The notes: generated by a model not told the origin, from the sequence alone. 64,000 nt of DNA from an uncultured Coriobacteriaceae bacterium (GCA_902777325.1 CACYTH010000005.1:1-64000); one strand, 5' to 3'. Positions 25,569 through 34,218 are shown, counted from the first letter of the stretch. Program-made: numbers and translations.

Positions 25569-27957
25569 GCAAGGGCGCGCCCTTCCGCCGCGTCCAGCCT
25601 TGCCGCTCTCCCTATGGGCGTTCTCGGGGGTCTGGCTCGCGGACACGGCGGTCATGTCGTGGGGTGTCGCGCTCCCTGGGAATACGTGCACGCTCTTGTC
25701 CATGGCGAGCCTTGTTGTCTCCGTGGCGTGCGGCGTCGCGGCAGCCATCCTGTCCCGACGAAATGAGTCAGGGATACGAGACAGACTTCTTGCAGTGACG
25801 CTTGCATGCTGTCTGGCATGCGCCGGGGCGTTTGGGGCATGCGCGCGCCAGCACGCCGCAGTCGCAAGGATGAGGTCGAGTGCCGTCTCGCAGTGGGAGA
25901 TTCGGGTGGCGTCCGATGCGCGCGAAAGCAACCACGGATACCGCTGCCAGGCTCGTGTGAGCGGTGAGGGGCTTGTTCCCGTCAGGGTGTGGCTCAGCTC
26001 TGAGAGCCGCCTGCGACGCGGGCAGGTCGTCTCCTGCGTCGGGCGCTTCTCGCCGCTCCCCGATGACGACTATGGTCGTTCCAGCTGGGCGCAGGGCGTC
26101 TGCGGCAGCGTGCTTGTCGTCCGCGTGCTGGACTCGCGGGATGCCCGGGGTGTCGGGGGCCTGGTGCTGGCTGAGCGCCGCACCGTGCTGACGAGGATCG
26201 ACCCGTCGGCAGGCGACGGCAGGGCGCTCGTTGCCGGATGCGTCTGCGCGAATAGGGAGGCGCTCGATGACGTGGGCCTATCGGACGATTTCGCCACATG
26301 CGGAATCGCGCACCTCATTGCCGTCTCGGGGTTGCACCTGAGCGTGATTGCGTCAGTTGTGTCTCAGGTGCTCGGCATGCTCGAGCTGCGGCCCCACACG
26401 CGCATGGTGGTTCTTGCAGCCGTGACAGGATGCTTCGTGCTCTTCTGTGGTGCGCCGGTATCTGCCTTGCGCGCATGGGCGATGTCGCTCGTGGCCTTTG
26501 GGGCTCAGGCTTCGGGCAGACGCACCCATGCCCTCTCCTCGGCATGCGCGGTTGCGCTCGCCATGGCGCTCTCAGACCCCACTCTCGCAGGGCAGATGGC
26601 CTTCGTGCTGTCGGTGAGCTCGGTCGTCGGCCTGTGCCTGCTCAGCGCTCATGCGAGCTATGCGCTCGGCACCATTGCACCCTTTCCGCGTCTTCCCCGT
26701 CGGGTGGGCTCGTCCACGCGAAGGCGCCTCCAGAAGGCATATGACGCCTCCCGCGACACCATCGCTGCAACCCTGGTCTGCCAGCTGGTGACCCTTCCCG
26801 CCGTCGCCAGTGCCTTCGGGCGCCTGTCGCTTGTGGCGCCACTCGCGAATCTGCTGGTGGGGCCTCAGTTGGGCGTTCTCATGACGCTGGGCGCCCTCGC
26901 ATGTCTGGCAGTTCCGGTGTCTCCGTTGTGCGAGCTGCTCCTTGGGGTGTGCGACGTGCTCGCCCTGCCTCTCTGCGCATGCGTGCGCTTTCTCGCGCAC
27001 CTTCCGTTCGCATCAGTGACAACCGCCGGCGTGGACGTACCCATAGGGTGTGTCGTCCCGCTGGTTCTTGCTGCCTGGCTTGCGTGGTGGCCGCGCGTGG
27101 AGCGTGGAAAGGCCCTCAGGGCATGTATGTCGCTCCTCGTGTATCTGGCTTTGCTGCTGGTACGCTGGCGCTATCTCATGCCTGCGCGCATCGTGGTGCT
27201 CGACATAGGCCAGGGCGACGCCATACTGGTGCAGGACGGCGCGTCGGCAGTGCTGGTGGACACTGGCCCTGACGCGGCGGTGGCTCGTGCGCTTGCCCGA
27301 AACCACGTGCTCCATCTGGATGCGGTCGTCCTCACGCATCTGCATGACGACCACTACGGGGGGCTGGACGACCTGGCGGGAAGAGTCGCGTGCGAACGCG
27401 TGGTTGTGGCAAGGGGTGTGGCGGTGGCGATGCCGCCAGAGCTTGATGGTGCCTGCCGCAGTCTGACGGGCCGGGGTCCGATGGAGATCGGCTATGGCGA
27501 CGTCATCAGGGCCGGTGCCTTTGAGCTCCGCATGGTCTGGCCGCGCGAGGAGGTCGATGGGGACGAGAACAGCGAGTCCGTCGAGTTTGCCGTCACCTAT
27601 GCGCGGGACCGGACGTCTCTCTCCGCGCTGCTTACGAGCGATGCGGAGCAGGACGAGCTGGCCCAGATCCTTGCCGCCGGTGATGTCTCGGACATTGACC
27701 TGCTCAAGGTGGGTCACCATGGCTCGAAGGTCTCGCTCGCCTACGAGCAGGCACGCGAGCTCGCCCCGGAGCTTTCGGTTGCCAGCGCGGGGGAGGGCAA
27801 TGGCTACGGTCACCCGGATCCCGAATGCGTGGAGGTGCTTGAGCGTGCCGGATCGACATTCCTGTGCACCAAGGACGTGGGTGATGTCGACGTGAGACCA
27901 GGCGCCTCCGGCCTTCGTGTCATTGTCCGCTCCGGCACGTCGGACGACCTGTCATAA
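25561..27957 (+). CDS. comEC: DNA internalization channel ComEC/Rec2
   Basis: ComEC is the polytopic membrane channel through which single-stranded DNA enters the cytoplasm. The 798-residue product has an N-terminal hydrophobic pair, an OB-like soluble region (about 110-210), the competence membrane domain (about 230-545, starting HLIAVSGLHLSVIASV) and a C-terminal metallo-beta-lactamase domain. That domain keeps LDIGQGDAILVQ, HLHDDHYGG (about 591-599) and GHHGS, so the putative nuclease site looks intact. It starts at a GTG overlapping comEA. With comEA it suggests natural competence, although no pilus genes lie in this window. Confidence 0.94.
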   Translation: MSEQGRALPPRPALPLSLWAFSGVWLADTAVMSWGVALPGNTCTLLSMASLVVSVACGVAAAILSRRNESGIRDRLLAVTLACCLACAGAFGACARQHAAVARMRSSAVSQWEIRVASDARESNHGYRCQARVSGEGLVPVRVWLSSESRLRRGQVVSCVGRFSPLPDDDYGRSSWAQGVCGSVLVVRVLDSRDARGVGGLVLAERRTVLTRIDPSAGDGRALVAGCVCANREALDDVGLSDDFATCGIAHLIAVSGLHLSVIASVVSQVLGMLELRPHTRMVVLAAVTGCFVLFCGAPVSALRAWAMSLVAFGAQASGRRTHALSSACAVALAMALSDPTLAGQMAFVLSVSSVVGLCLLSAHASYALGTIAPFPRLPRRVGSSTRRRLQKAYDASRDTIAATLVCQLVTLPAVASAFGRLSLVAPLANLLVGPQLGVLMTLGALACLAVPVSPLCELLLGVCDVLALPLCACVRFLAHLPFASVTTAGVDVPIGCVVPLVLAAWLAWWPRVERGKALRACMSLLVYLALLLVRWRYLMPARIVVLDIGQGDAILVQDGASAVLVDTGPDAAVARALARNHVLHLDAVVLTHLHDDHYGGLDDLAGRVACERVVVARGVAVAMPPELDGACRSLTGRGPMEIGYGDVIRAGAFELRMVWPREEVDGDENSESVEFAVTYARDRTSLSALLTSDAEQDELAQILAAGDVSDIDLLKVGHHGSKVSLAYEQARELAPELSVASAGEGNGYGHPDPECVEVLERAGSTFLCTKDVGDVDVRPGASGLRVIVRSGTSDDLS

Positions 27958-27980
27958 TGGTCGGTGCAAAGGAGGCCGGT

Positions 27981-28955
27981 ATGGCGCAGGACGTGCGTGG
28001 CGGGTTGCTTCCCGCCTATCTCATAGTTGGGTCTGACGAGCTCAAGGCAAAGGAGTCCGTCTCTCGTCTCAAGCGCAGGCTCGAGCCTGGCTTCGAGGCC
28101 TTCAATCTGGATGAGCGCCCTGCGAGCTCAGACCTTGAGGCGCAGGACCTGCTGTCGTCGCTCAACACCCTGCCCTTTGGATCGGGCTTCAGGCTGGTTC
28201 TTGTGACAGGTGCCGACCATCTTCCCAAACCGGTCTCGGAGGCGCTGGTAGCCTATCTCACGGACCCCAACCCCGGCTGCCTGCTCTGCCTGGTGGCGGA
28301 GAAGCTCGCAAAGACCACGAGGCTCTATAAGGCGGTCGCAGCCTTGGGCAAGAGTTCGGTCATCGACTGCTCGCCCGCAAAGCGCTGGGACCTGCCCAAG
28401 CGCGTGGTGCGCATGGCCCAGACCCGGGGCATGCGCATCGATGGTGCTGCGGCTGACGAGCTTGTCGCACGCGTGGGGGAGTCGACCACCATGCTCGACC
28501 GTCAGATCGGCACGCTGAGCGAGCTTTGCCGTGGCGCAGGCATAATCACGCGCGCCGATGTCGAGCGCTACGTCACGCGCATCGCCGAGGTCAAGCCCTG
28601 GGACTTTCTCGATGCCGTGTGCGCGCGCGACGCACGGCGCGCCCTCGAGCTCTACAACCTGATGCAGAACCCCTCTGAGGTCGCCCTGGTCTCCATGCTC
28701 GTGGGGCGGCTGCGCGAGCTGGTCTGCACGCAGTCCTTGGTGGCGCGGAGACAGGCGGGCGATGTGGCATCGACGCTCGGAAAGCAGGCGTGGCAGATCA
28801 AGAACCACCGGCGCTGGGCGGCAGGCTTTGGGCGCGGAGAGCTGGCGGGCGCCCTTGATGCCTGCGCACGATGCGACTACGCCCTCAAGACCGGCTCGGA
28901 CGCGCGGACGGAGTTCACCCGTCTGGTCCTCAAGGTCTGCGGGTCGGTCTCGTAA
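27981..28955 (+). CDS. holA: DNA polymerase III delta subunit
   Basis: HolA is the delta subunit that opens the sliding clamp in the clamp-loader complex. The 324-residue product has PAYLIVGSDELKAKESVSRLK at the N-terminus, TLPFGSGFRLVLVTGAD and the lid segment KPWDFLDAVCARDARRALELY, as in the family. I chose the ATG at 27981 because GGAGG (27971-27975) precedes it; an ATG at 27957 overlapping the comEC stop would add eight residues. The comEA-comEC-holA order is common in Gram-positive bacteria. The rpsT gene that often follows is found 5 kb further on. Confidence 0.9.
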   Translation: MAQDVRGGLLPAYLIVGSDELKAKESVSRLKRRLEPGFEAFNLDERPASSDLEAQDLLSSLNTLPFGSGFRLVLVTGADHLPKPVSEALVAYLTDPNPGCLLCLVAEKLAKTTRLYKAVAALGKSSVIDCSPAKRWDLPKRVVRMAQTRGMRIDGAAADELVARVGESTTMLDRQIGTLSELCRGAGIITRADVERYVTRIAEVKPWDFLDAVCARDARRALELYNLMQNPSEVALVSMLVGRLRELVCTQSLVARRQAGDVASTLGKQAWQIKNHRRWAAGFGRGELAGALDACARCDYALKTGSDARTEFTRLVLKVCGSVS

Positions 28956-28997
28956 GGCCGCCTGCCACTTGCAAGGCGCCTGTGGCCCGGTGCCCCC

Positions 28998-29705
28998 TCA
29001 GATGCGCACCATGCGATACCCGACGCCGACATGCGTCTGGATGTAGCGTGGCCGCGAGGGATTCTTCTCGATCTTCTTGCGCAGCGTGCCCATGAACACG
29101 CGGAGTGACGCCAGGTCCCCGTCCTGCGAGGTGCCCCAGACCTCCTTCAGGATGTACTGATGGGTGAGCACGCGATCGGTGTTCTGGGCCAAAAGGCACA
29201 GGAGCTTGTATTCCATGGGCGTCAGGTGAAGCTGCCTGCCGTCGAGTCCGACCGTGCCGGCGGCAAAGTCGATGACGAGGCCGCCGTTGGTGAAGACGGC
29301 CTGCTGGGGAGCCGCGTCATCCGCCATGTAGCCCAGATGGCGCTCGGTCGTGCGCAGACGGGCGAGAAGCTCCCCGACGGAGAAGGGTTTCGTCAGGTAG
29401 TCGTCGGCACCGGCGTCCAGCGCGTCGATCTTGTCGGAATCGTCGGAACGTGCCGATATGACGATGATGGGCATGTTGGACCACGTGCGGATGCGGCGGA
29501 TCACGTCCACCCCGTCCACGTCGGGGAGCCCGAGGTCGAGCAGGACGATGTCAGGGGCGGTGGTTGCCGCCGATGCGATGGCCGCATTCCCCGTCTCGGC
29601 CGTCGCGTACTGGTAGCCGCGCGACTCGAGTGCCGTCGAGATGAGGTTGCGGACCGCCGGGTCGTCCTCGACGACCAGTATGGAGTGGCTGTCGTGCTCA
29701 GGCAT
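28998..29705 (-). CDS. kdpE: KdpE-like OmpR-family response regulator
   Basis: The 235-residue product has a receiver domain with the phosphoacceptor Asp57 in VLLDLGLPDVDG, the conserved Lys in TKPFSVGEL, and a C-terminal winged helix (LTPMEYKLLCLLAQN, YILKEVWG, RVFMGTLRKKIEKNPSRPRYIQT, VGVGYRM) that is very close to KdpE. Translation starts at 29705, eight bases inside the end of the kinase gene; the open frame extending upstream to 29858 is only antisense-free read-through of the kinase region. The target is probably the divergent kup gene, since no kdpFABC operon is present here and phased OmpR-type boxes lie in between. Confidence 0.88.
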   Translation of the reverse strand: MPEHDSHSILVVEDDPAVRNLISTALESRGYQYATAETGNAAIASAATTAPDIVLLDLGLPDVDGVDVIRRIRTWSNMPIIVISARSDDSDKIDALDAGADDYLTKPFSVGELLARLRTTERHLGYMADDAAPQQAVFTNGGLVIDFAAGTVGLDGRQLHLTPMEYKLLCLLAQNTDRVLTHQYILKEVWGTSQDGDLASLRVFMGTLRKKIEKNPSRPRYIQTHVGVGYRMVRI

Positions 29706-30828
29706 ATGCGATGACCTCCTCGGCAGGAAGGGTAAACACAAAGCGCGACCCGTGCGGGTCGACATCCTCCACGCGGATGGTGCCCCCATGGGCCTCGACC
29801 ACCGACCGGCATAACGCAAGGCCGATGCCCGTGCCACGAGCTGAGTCTGCACCGCCACCCGTGTAGAAGAGCTCGAAGATGCGGCTCTTGTCCTCGTCCG
29901 CGATGCCAGGCCCGTCGTCTGCGACGGATATGGCCACCATGGGACCCTCGCGCATCGAGGATATGGTGATGGTCGAGTCGGGCTGGGTGTGCGCGATGGC
30001 GTTGTCCACGAGGTTGACGATCACCTGCACGATGACCTGCGGGTCCATCTTGGCAAGCAGCAGCTCGCGCGATGGCTCGACCGTGATCTGGTGACCCTCG
30101 GCGTTGCGGCTCGCGTGCCGTATGGCCTCCTCGATCACGTCGTCCACAAGCTCTATGCCCGTGTCGAGGGAGACGTTGCCGTCCTCGATGCGCGTCACGG
30201 CCAGCAGGTTCTCCACCATCGTGCGCAGCCAGGTCGCGTCGTCGCGAATGTCCGTCACCAGCTGGCGGCGGGAGTCCTCCTCCAGATGCGTCTCCTCGTC
30301 GAGCAGCATCTCCGCGTCGCCGATGATGGAGGTGAGGGGCGTGCGCAGGTCGTGGCTGACCGAGCGCAGCATGTTGGCGCGCAGCTGCTCGCGCTGGGCG
30401 ACGAGCGAGGCCTCGGTGGACTGCCGCTCGATTCTCCGAAGCCTTGACACGAGATAGTTGGCGAGAAGGGCGAACACGATCATGGCACCGATGGTGCCCA
30501 CGTAGCCTGGCCCGTCGATCGCGAGGGAGAAGCGCGGCGCGATGAGGAAGAAGTTGTAGCTCAGGATGGAGATGAGCGACGCGAAGACGCTGTAGCCCAG
30601 GCCATTGGTGAGGATGGTGGTGACCAGCACTCCCAGGACGAAGACGATGACCATGGTCGCATCGGGAAGCCCGAGCCCGTCCAGGGCAATCGCCAGCAGG
30701 GTGGCAAGCGCTTGGCACAGGAGCACGAGTCCGGTGTTGAGCACCACGCTCATGCCCGTGCGCCCCTCGACCAGCGACTGGATCCCAGCTAGCGTTTCGA
30801 CGAGACTCTCCCGCGAAGAACCAGGCAA
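29698..30828 (-). CDS. kdpD: Short KdpD-like sensor histidine kinase
   Basis: The product has four transmembrane segments of the KdpD (DUF4118) type followed by a HisKA domain with SVSHDLRTPLTSIIGDAEM and an HATPase domain with VNLVDNAIAH, VADDGPGI and GTGIGLALCRSVVEAHGG. It has about 376 residues and lacks the large cytoplasmic KdpD/UspA sensor part of the roughly 900-residue full-length protein. I placed the start at a TTG (30826-30828) because GGAGG lies five bases upstream. A GTG at 30897 has no ribosome-binding site and would overlap the small gene before it; an ATG at 30753 is another candidate. It overlaps the regulator gene by eight bases. Confidence 0.85.
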   Translation of the reverse strand: MPGSSRESLVETLAGIQSLVEGRTGMSVVLNTGLVLLCQALATLLAIALDGLGLPDATMVIVFVLGVLVTTILTNGLGYSVFASLISILSYNFFLIAPRFSLAIDGPGYVGTIGAMIVFALLANYLVSRLRRIERQSTEASLVAQREQLRANMLRSVSHDLRTPLTSIIGDAEMLLDEETHLEEDSRRQLVTDIRDDATWLRTMVENLLAVTRIEDGNVSLDTGIELVDDVIEEAIRHASRNAEGHQITVEPSRELLLAKMDPQVIVQVIVNLVDNAIAHTQPDSTITISSMREGPMVAISVADDGPGIADEDKSRIFELFYTGGGADSARGTGIGLALCRSVVEAHGGTIRVEDVDPHGSRFVFTLPAEEVIAYA

Positions 30829-30874
30829 CTCATCCTCCACCAACCCCACGGCACGCGACGCGGGGGATAGCCAA

Positions 30875-31045
30875 CTAGATGAGGGAGAGTATGGCACAAA
30901 CGAGGCCTGCGAGCACGAGGCTTGCTGCTACGGATGTGACCCTGGCGATGCGGGGTGTCACTAAGAAGAGGTCGGTCTCGTCGGCGGGGAGAAACTCTGC
31001 CGTCCTGGTCAAGAGCGTGCGATCTTCGGCTCCCCAGTCTGCCAT
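30875..31045 (-). CDS. Small membrane protein (56 residues) upstream of the KdpD-like kinase
   Basis: Reading on the minus strand from an ATG at 31045, a 57-codon frame ends with TAG at 30875. AAGGAGGT (31053-31060 on the complement) lies seven bases before the start and is a near-perfect ribosome-binding site. The product begins MADWGAEDRTLLTRTAEFLP, has a charged half of about 35 residues, and ends in one hydrophobic helix (SVAASLVLAGLVCAILSLI). I do not recognise it. It is first in a three-gene minus-strand operon with the kinase and the regulator, 46 bases before the likely kinase start. A single-helix modulator of the kinase or of Kup is a reasonable inference but is not shown. Confidence 0.72.
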   Translation of the reverse strand: MADWGAEDRTLLTRTAEFLPADETDLFLVTPRIARVTSVAASLVLAGLVCAILSLI

Positions 31046-31141
31046 GGCTCGTACCTCCTTGTTTGCCGTGCATCTTTACCTGTCGTTTTGTGCAAGTGAA
31101 GCGCTTTGGGTCTAAAGACGAGATAAGGGTTTGGCGTCTGG

Positions 31142-31236
31142 CATAAAGCTCGGATTAACGCTGCAGCTTGCGGGGTGGTTGGAGGCCTCTCCCTGGCCTA
31201 AAGGCAACATAAAGGTGGCATAAAGCAAGCATAAAG
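31142..31236 (+). promoter_or_regulatory. Phased direct repeats, probable KdpE-like operator between the kinase operon and kup
   Basis: CATAAAG occurs at 31208-31214, 31219-31225 and 31230-31236, and CCTAAAG at 31197-31203: four 7-bp units spaced exactly 11 bp apart. A further CATAAAG at 31142-31148 lies 55 bp (five periods) upstream. Seven-base repeats with four-base spacers are the layout of PhoB/OmpR-family operators. On the complement the units read TTTATG-N5-TTTATG, like the TTTATA-N5-TTTACA arrangement of the E. coli kdp operator. The four-unit block sits just upstream of the likely kup promoter; the single unit lies nearer the minus-strand operon. Confidence 0.75.
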
Positions 31237-31245
31237 ACGCGACCG

Positions 31246-31330
31246 CTGACGGGTGCAGACCCAAGTCTGTCATCCTGCGTGATAGATTGCCCCATCTGAG
31301 CGGGCACCGCCGTGCCACAAGGCTCAGATG
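31246..31330 (+). promoter_or_regulatory. Possible kup promoter and structured leader
   Basis: CTGACG (31246-31251) and TGTCAT (31268-31273) could be a weak, activator-dependent promoter directly after the phased repeats. The leader then forms a two-part hairpin: CATCTGAGC (31293-31301) with GCTCAGATG (31322-31330), and inside it GGCAC (31303-31307) with GTGCC (31312-31316). It ends eight bases before the kup ribosome-binding site. No known riboswitch was recognised. Confidence 0.45.
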
Positions 31331-31347
31331 TATCTGATTGGAGTGCT

Positions 31348-33549
31348 ATGGAGAAATCTACGAAGGAGCATGCTCAGTCGCACAAGGCTGGGATTCCGCT
31401 TTCCGCCGGCATGATTCTGGTTACCCTGGGCGTCGTCTATGGCGACATCGGCACCTCGCCGATGTACACCCTCAAGGCCATCATGAGTGGCAACGGCGGT
31501 CTTCCCACCATGAGCCAAGACGTGGTGGTGGGGGCGCTCTCGCTCATCATATGGACGATGACGTTGATCACCACCGTCAAGTACGTGCTCGTCGCCATGA
31601 AGGCGGACAACCACAACGAGGGTGGCATCTTTGCGCTCTACAGTCTGGTCAAGCATTGCGGCAGGATACTCATCGTGCCCGCCATGGTGGGAGGTGCCGC
31701 GCTTCTAGCCGATGGCATCCTCACCCCGGCCGTCACGGTCACCTCTGCCATCGAGGGCCTGCGAACCATCGATGCGGTCCACAACGTGATAGGTGACAAC
31801 CAGTCCATCGTCGTGGTCATCACCATCGCCATCCTGTGCGGGCTGTTCATCGTGCAGCGTGCGGGAACCTCCGCCATCGGCAAGGGATTTGGTCCCATCA
31901 TGACGCTCTGGTTCAGCTTCCTGGCCGTCTCGGGCCTGGTCAACATCATGGGCAACATAGGCGTCCTGCGCGCGATCAACCCCGTCCACGGCATCATGTT
32001 CCTGTTTGACTCAAGGCTCAACAATGCCGGCATCATGGTCTTGGGCAACGTGTTTCTCTGCACGACGGGTGCCGAGGCCCTGTACTCGGACATGGGCCAC
32101 GTGGGCAAGGCGAACATCTACGTGAGCTGGCCCTTCGTCAAGGCCGCCCTCATCATCAACTACCTGGGGCAGGGCGCGTGGATCGTGAGCCATCAGTCGG
32201 ATGCGGCGCTGGCTGCCATCCCTGACCTCAACCCCTTCTTCCAGATGCTTCCCGAGCGCGTGCGCATCTTTGCCGTGGTGCTCTCCACCTTTGCCGCCAT
32301 CATCGCGTCCCAGGCGCTCATCACCGGCTCCTTCTCGATCATCTCCGAGGCCATTCGCCTCGACCTGATGCCGCACATGAAGATCAACTACCCCTCCGAG
32401 AACAAGGGCCAGCTCTACATTCCGCTGGTCAACAGCATCCTCTGGGCGGGTTGCATCTTTGTCGTGCTGCTCTTTAGGACCTCCGAGCACATGGAGGCCG
32501 CCTATGGCCTGGCCATCACGGTCACCATGCTCATGACCACCATCCTGCTGTTCACGTACCTCTCCCAGATCCGCAGGATGCCTGCCGTGGCCGTGGTGTT
32601 CGCACTTGCGTTTGGCGCCATCGAGATGATGTTCTTCGTCTCGAGTCTGACCAAGTTCTTCCATGGCGGCTACGTGACGGTGCTTCTGGCCCTGTCGATC
32701 TTTATGGTCATGTACGTGTGGCGCCGTGGCACGGCCATCGAGCGCACGCAGAGCGTCTACCTCTCCATCCGCGAGTACATCAACCAGCTCGGCGAGCTGC
32801 GCTCCGATGCCGAGCTGCCCTATGTCGCAGACAACCTGGTCTTTCTGACCAACGACCGCTCGCTCGAGCGGCTCGACCGCGACATCCTCTACTCCATCCT
32901 CAACAAGCGCCCCAAGCGTGCGCGTGCCTACTGGTTCCTCAACGTGCAGGTGACCGACGAGCCCTACACCCACGAGTTCTCCGTCAACGACTTTGGCACC
33001 AACTTCGTCTTCAAGGTGCAGCTGCGCCTGGGGTTCCGCGTCAACCAGCGCGTCAACGAGTACCTGTACCAGATCGTGGAGACGATGGTTGCCCAGGGCA
33101 GGCTTGCCCCGCAGCATCGCCGCTACTCCATCTACCGCACCTCGGGTGACGTGGGCGACTTCAGGTTCTGCATGATCCGCAAGGTGCCCTCGGCCTCGAG
33201 CGACATCTCCGAGATCGACCGCACCGTACTAGGCATCAAGTACGCCATCAGGCGCATCTGCGGCTCCCCGATGGAGTGGTATGGGCTCGAAAACTCCTCG
33301 GTCATCATCGAGTACGTGCCGCTGTTTGCCCGTGCCAAGCGTCAGCACAAGCTTGCCTACGTGGAGATACCGGCCAAGATTGCCAAGAGGAACGAGCGCT
33401 ACCACAACTCCGTCGCAGACGACGACATCTTCTCGGCGACCATGCGCGACGCCCACCAGTACGAGGAGGAGATGGTGGCCGCAGCCGTGATCGGAGGGCA
33501 CACGGCCAGCTTCCGCCCCGTTACCATGGACGAGGAGGAGGGGGAGTAG
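31348..33549 (+). CDS. kup: Low-affinity potassium uptake protein Kup
   Basis: Kup is a proton-coupled potassium importer of the inner membrane. The 733-residue product has about 12 transmembrane segments over residues 25-475. It begins with the conserved GVVYGDIGTSPMYTLKAIM and contains GGIFALYSLVK, LLADGILTPAVTVTSAIEGL and GDMGHVGK-like DMGHVGKANI, and carries a long C-terminal cytoplasmic domain (about 480-733). The ATG at 31348 follows TTGGAG; the GTG at 31312 lies inside the leader hairpin and is rejected. It is divergent from the KdpDE-like operon, so potassium-responsive control is inferred. Confidence 0.93.
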   Translation: MEKSTKEHAQSHKAGIPLSAGMILVTLGVVYGDIGTSPMYTLKAIMSGNGGLPTMSQDVVVGALSLIIWTMTLITTVKYVLVAMKADNHNEGGIFALYSLVKHCGRILIVPAMVGGAALLADGILTPAVTVTSAIEGLRTIDAVHNVIGDNQSIVVVITIAILCGLFIVQRAGTSAIGKGFGPIMTLWFSFLAVSGLVNIMGNIGVLRAINPVHGIMFLFDSRLNNAGIMVLGNVFLCTTGAEALYSDMGHVGKANIYVSWPFVKAALIINYLGQGAWIVSHQSDAALAAIPDLNPFFQMLPERVRIFAVVLSTFAAIIASQALITGSFSIISEAIRLDLMPHMKINYPSENKGQLYIPLVNSILWAGCIFVVLLFRTSEHMEAAYGLAITVTMLMTTILLFTYLSQIRRMPAVAVVFALAFGAIEMMFFVSSLTKFFHGGYVTVLLALSIFMVMYVWRRGTAIERTQSVYLSIREYINQLGELRSDAELPYVADNLVFLTNDRSLERLDRDILYSILNKRPKRARAYWFLNVQVTDEPYTHEFSVNDFGTNFVFKVQLRLGFRVNQRVNEYLYQIVETMVAQGRLAPQHRRYSIYRTSGDVGDFRFCMIRKVPSASSDISEIDRTVLGIKYAIRRICGSPMEWYGLENSSVIIEYVPLFARAKRQHKLAYVEIPAKIAKRNERYHNSVADDDIFSATMRDAHQYEEEMVAAAVIGGHTASFRPVTMDEEEGE

Positions 33550-33606
33550 CGCAGGCGCTCCCATACGCGCCCGCAAGCTGACGATGCGGGCTTGGAAGGA
33601 AGATTG

Positions 33607-33656
33607 CGCCCCTGGTGCACGAGGATTTGGGTCCAAGTGCATCAGGGGCGGATTTT
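33607..33656 (+). terminator. Probable kup terminator
   Basis: A 14-bp stem (33607-33620 with 33637-33650, one G-U pair) with a 16-base loop is followed by GATTTTCTT. The stem lies 57 bases after the kup stop. Confidence 0.65.
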
Positions 33657-33820
33657 CTTGCTTCGGCATCTTGCCAAGCGCACCACGCTGGGCTTTTTAT
33701 TGCTTGCGCCACGTGGCGTTGCACCACGTTCTCGTTTTCCTTCCGGCTATGGCACGCCGGTGCACCAGGTTGGAATGATCCTTCCGGTGAGACGCCCAAC
33801 TGGCGATGCGGCCACCCGTG

Positions 33821-33860
33821 AAAAGAGAGGCGGGGCCCGAGCAGCACCTCGGACCCCGCC
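33821..33860 (-). terminator. Terminator of rpsT
   Basis: A 12-13-bp GC-rich stem (33829-33841 with 33848-33860, one mismatch) is followed on the minus strand by TCTCTTTTC. It lies 26 bases after the rpsT stop. Confidence 0.8.
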
Positions 33861-33885
33861 TTCTTCACTCGATGTGAATCAGAAG

Positions 33886-34149
33886 CTACTTGATGGTGTT
33901 GACGAGCTTCTGGACGCCGCTCTTGCGCTTGGCGGCCTGGTTCTTGTGGATGATGCCCTTGGAAGCGGCCTTGTCGAGCTTGCGGTTGGCAGCGTTGGCA
34001 GCGGCCTGGGCGGCCTCGGCGTCGCCAGCCTCCACGGCTGCACGGACCTTCTTGATGTAGGTCTTGAGCTCGGAGCGGACTGCCTTGTTGCGCTTGCGTG
34101 CCTTCTCGGCGGTGATGATGCGCTTCTTCTGAGACTTGATGTTTGCCAC
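33886..34149 (-). CDS. rpsT: 30S ribosomal protein S20
   Basis: S20 is a primary 16S rRNA-binding protein of the small subunit. The 87-residue product is Lys/Ala-rich with the conserved [23 protein letters not shown] start, [22 protein letters not shown], and [20 protein letters not shown] at the end. It starts at a GTG with AAAGGGAAAG upstream. It is a single-gene unit divergent from lepA. Confidence 0.96.
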   Translation of the reverse strand: MANIKSQKKRIITAEKARKRNKAVRSELKTYIKKVRAAVEAGDAEAAQAAANAANRKLDKAASKGIIHKNQAAKRKSGVQKLVNTIK

Positions 34150-34218
34150 GGTAACTTTCCCTTTCGATCTTTATCGAGTGAGGCCTCTGCGTTGAGACAC
34201 GGTGAGGTCAACCTCGAA

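Larger units (their letters stand above)
33550..33885. other. Intergenic region between the convergent kup and rpsT genes
   Basis: This 336-base stretch has no convincing gene: the open frames in it lack ribosome-binding sites. It holds the kup terminator (33607-33656), a 12-bp perfect palindrome CGCCACGTGGCG (33707-33718) flanked by repeated CACCACG words, and the rpsT terminator (33821-33860). Confidence 0.6.

Noticed and set aside
30605-31146. Plus-strand frames opposite the start of the KdpD-like kinase
   Set aside because: They are antisense to the kinase and the 56-residue gene, have no ribosome-binding sites, and their products have no recognisable feature.
31250-31347. c-di-AMP (ydaO-type) riboswitch before kup
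   Set aside because: The leader is only about 65-70 bases, too short for that riboswitch, and its conserved core is not visible. Only a simple two-part hairpin is present.
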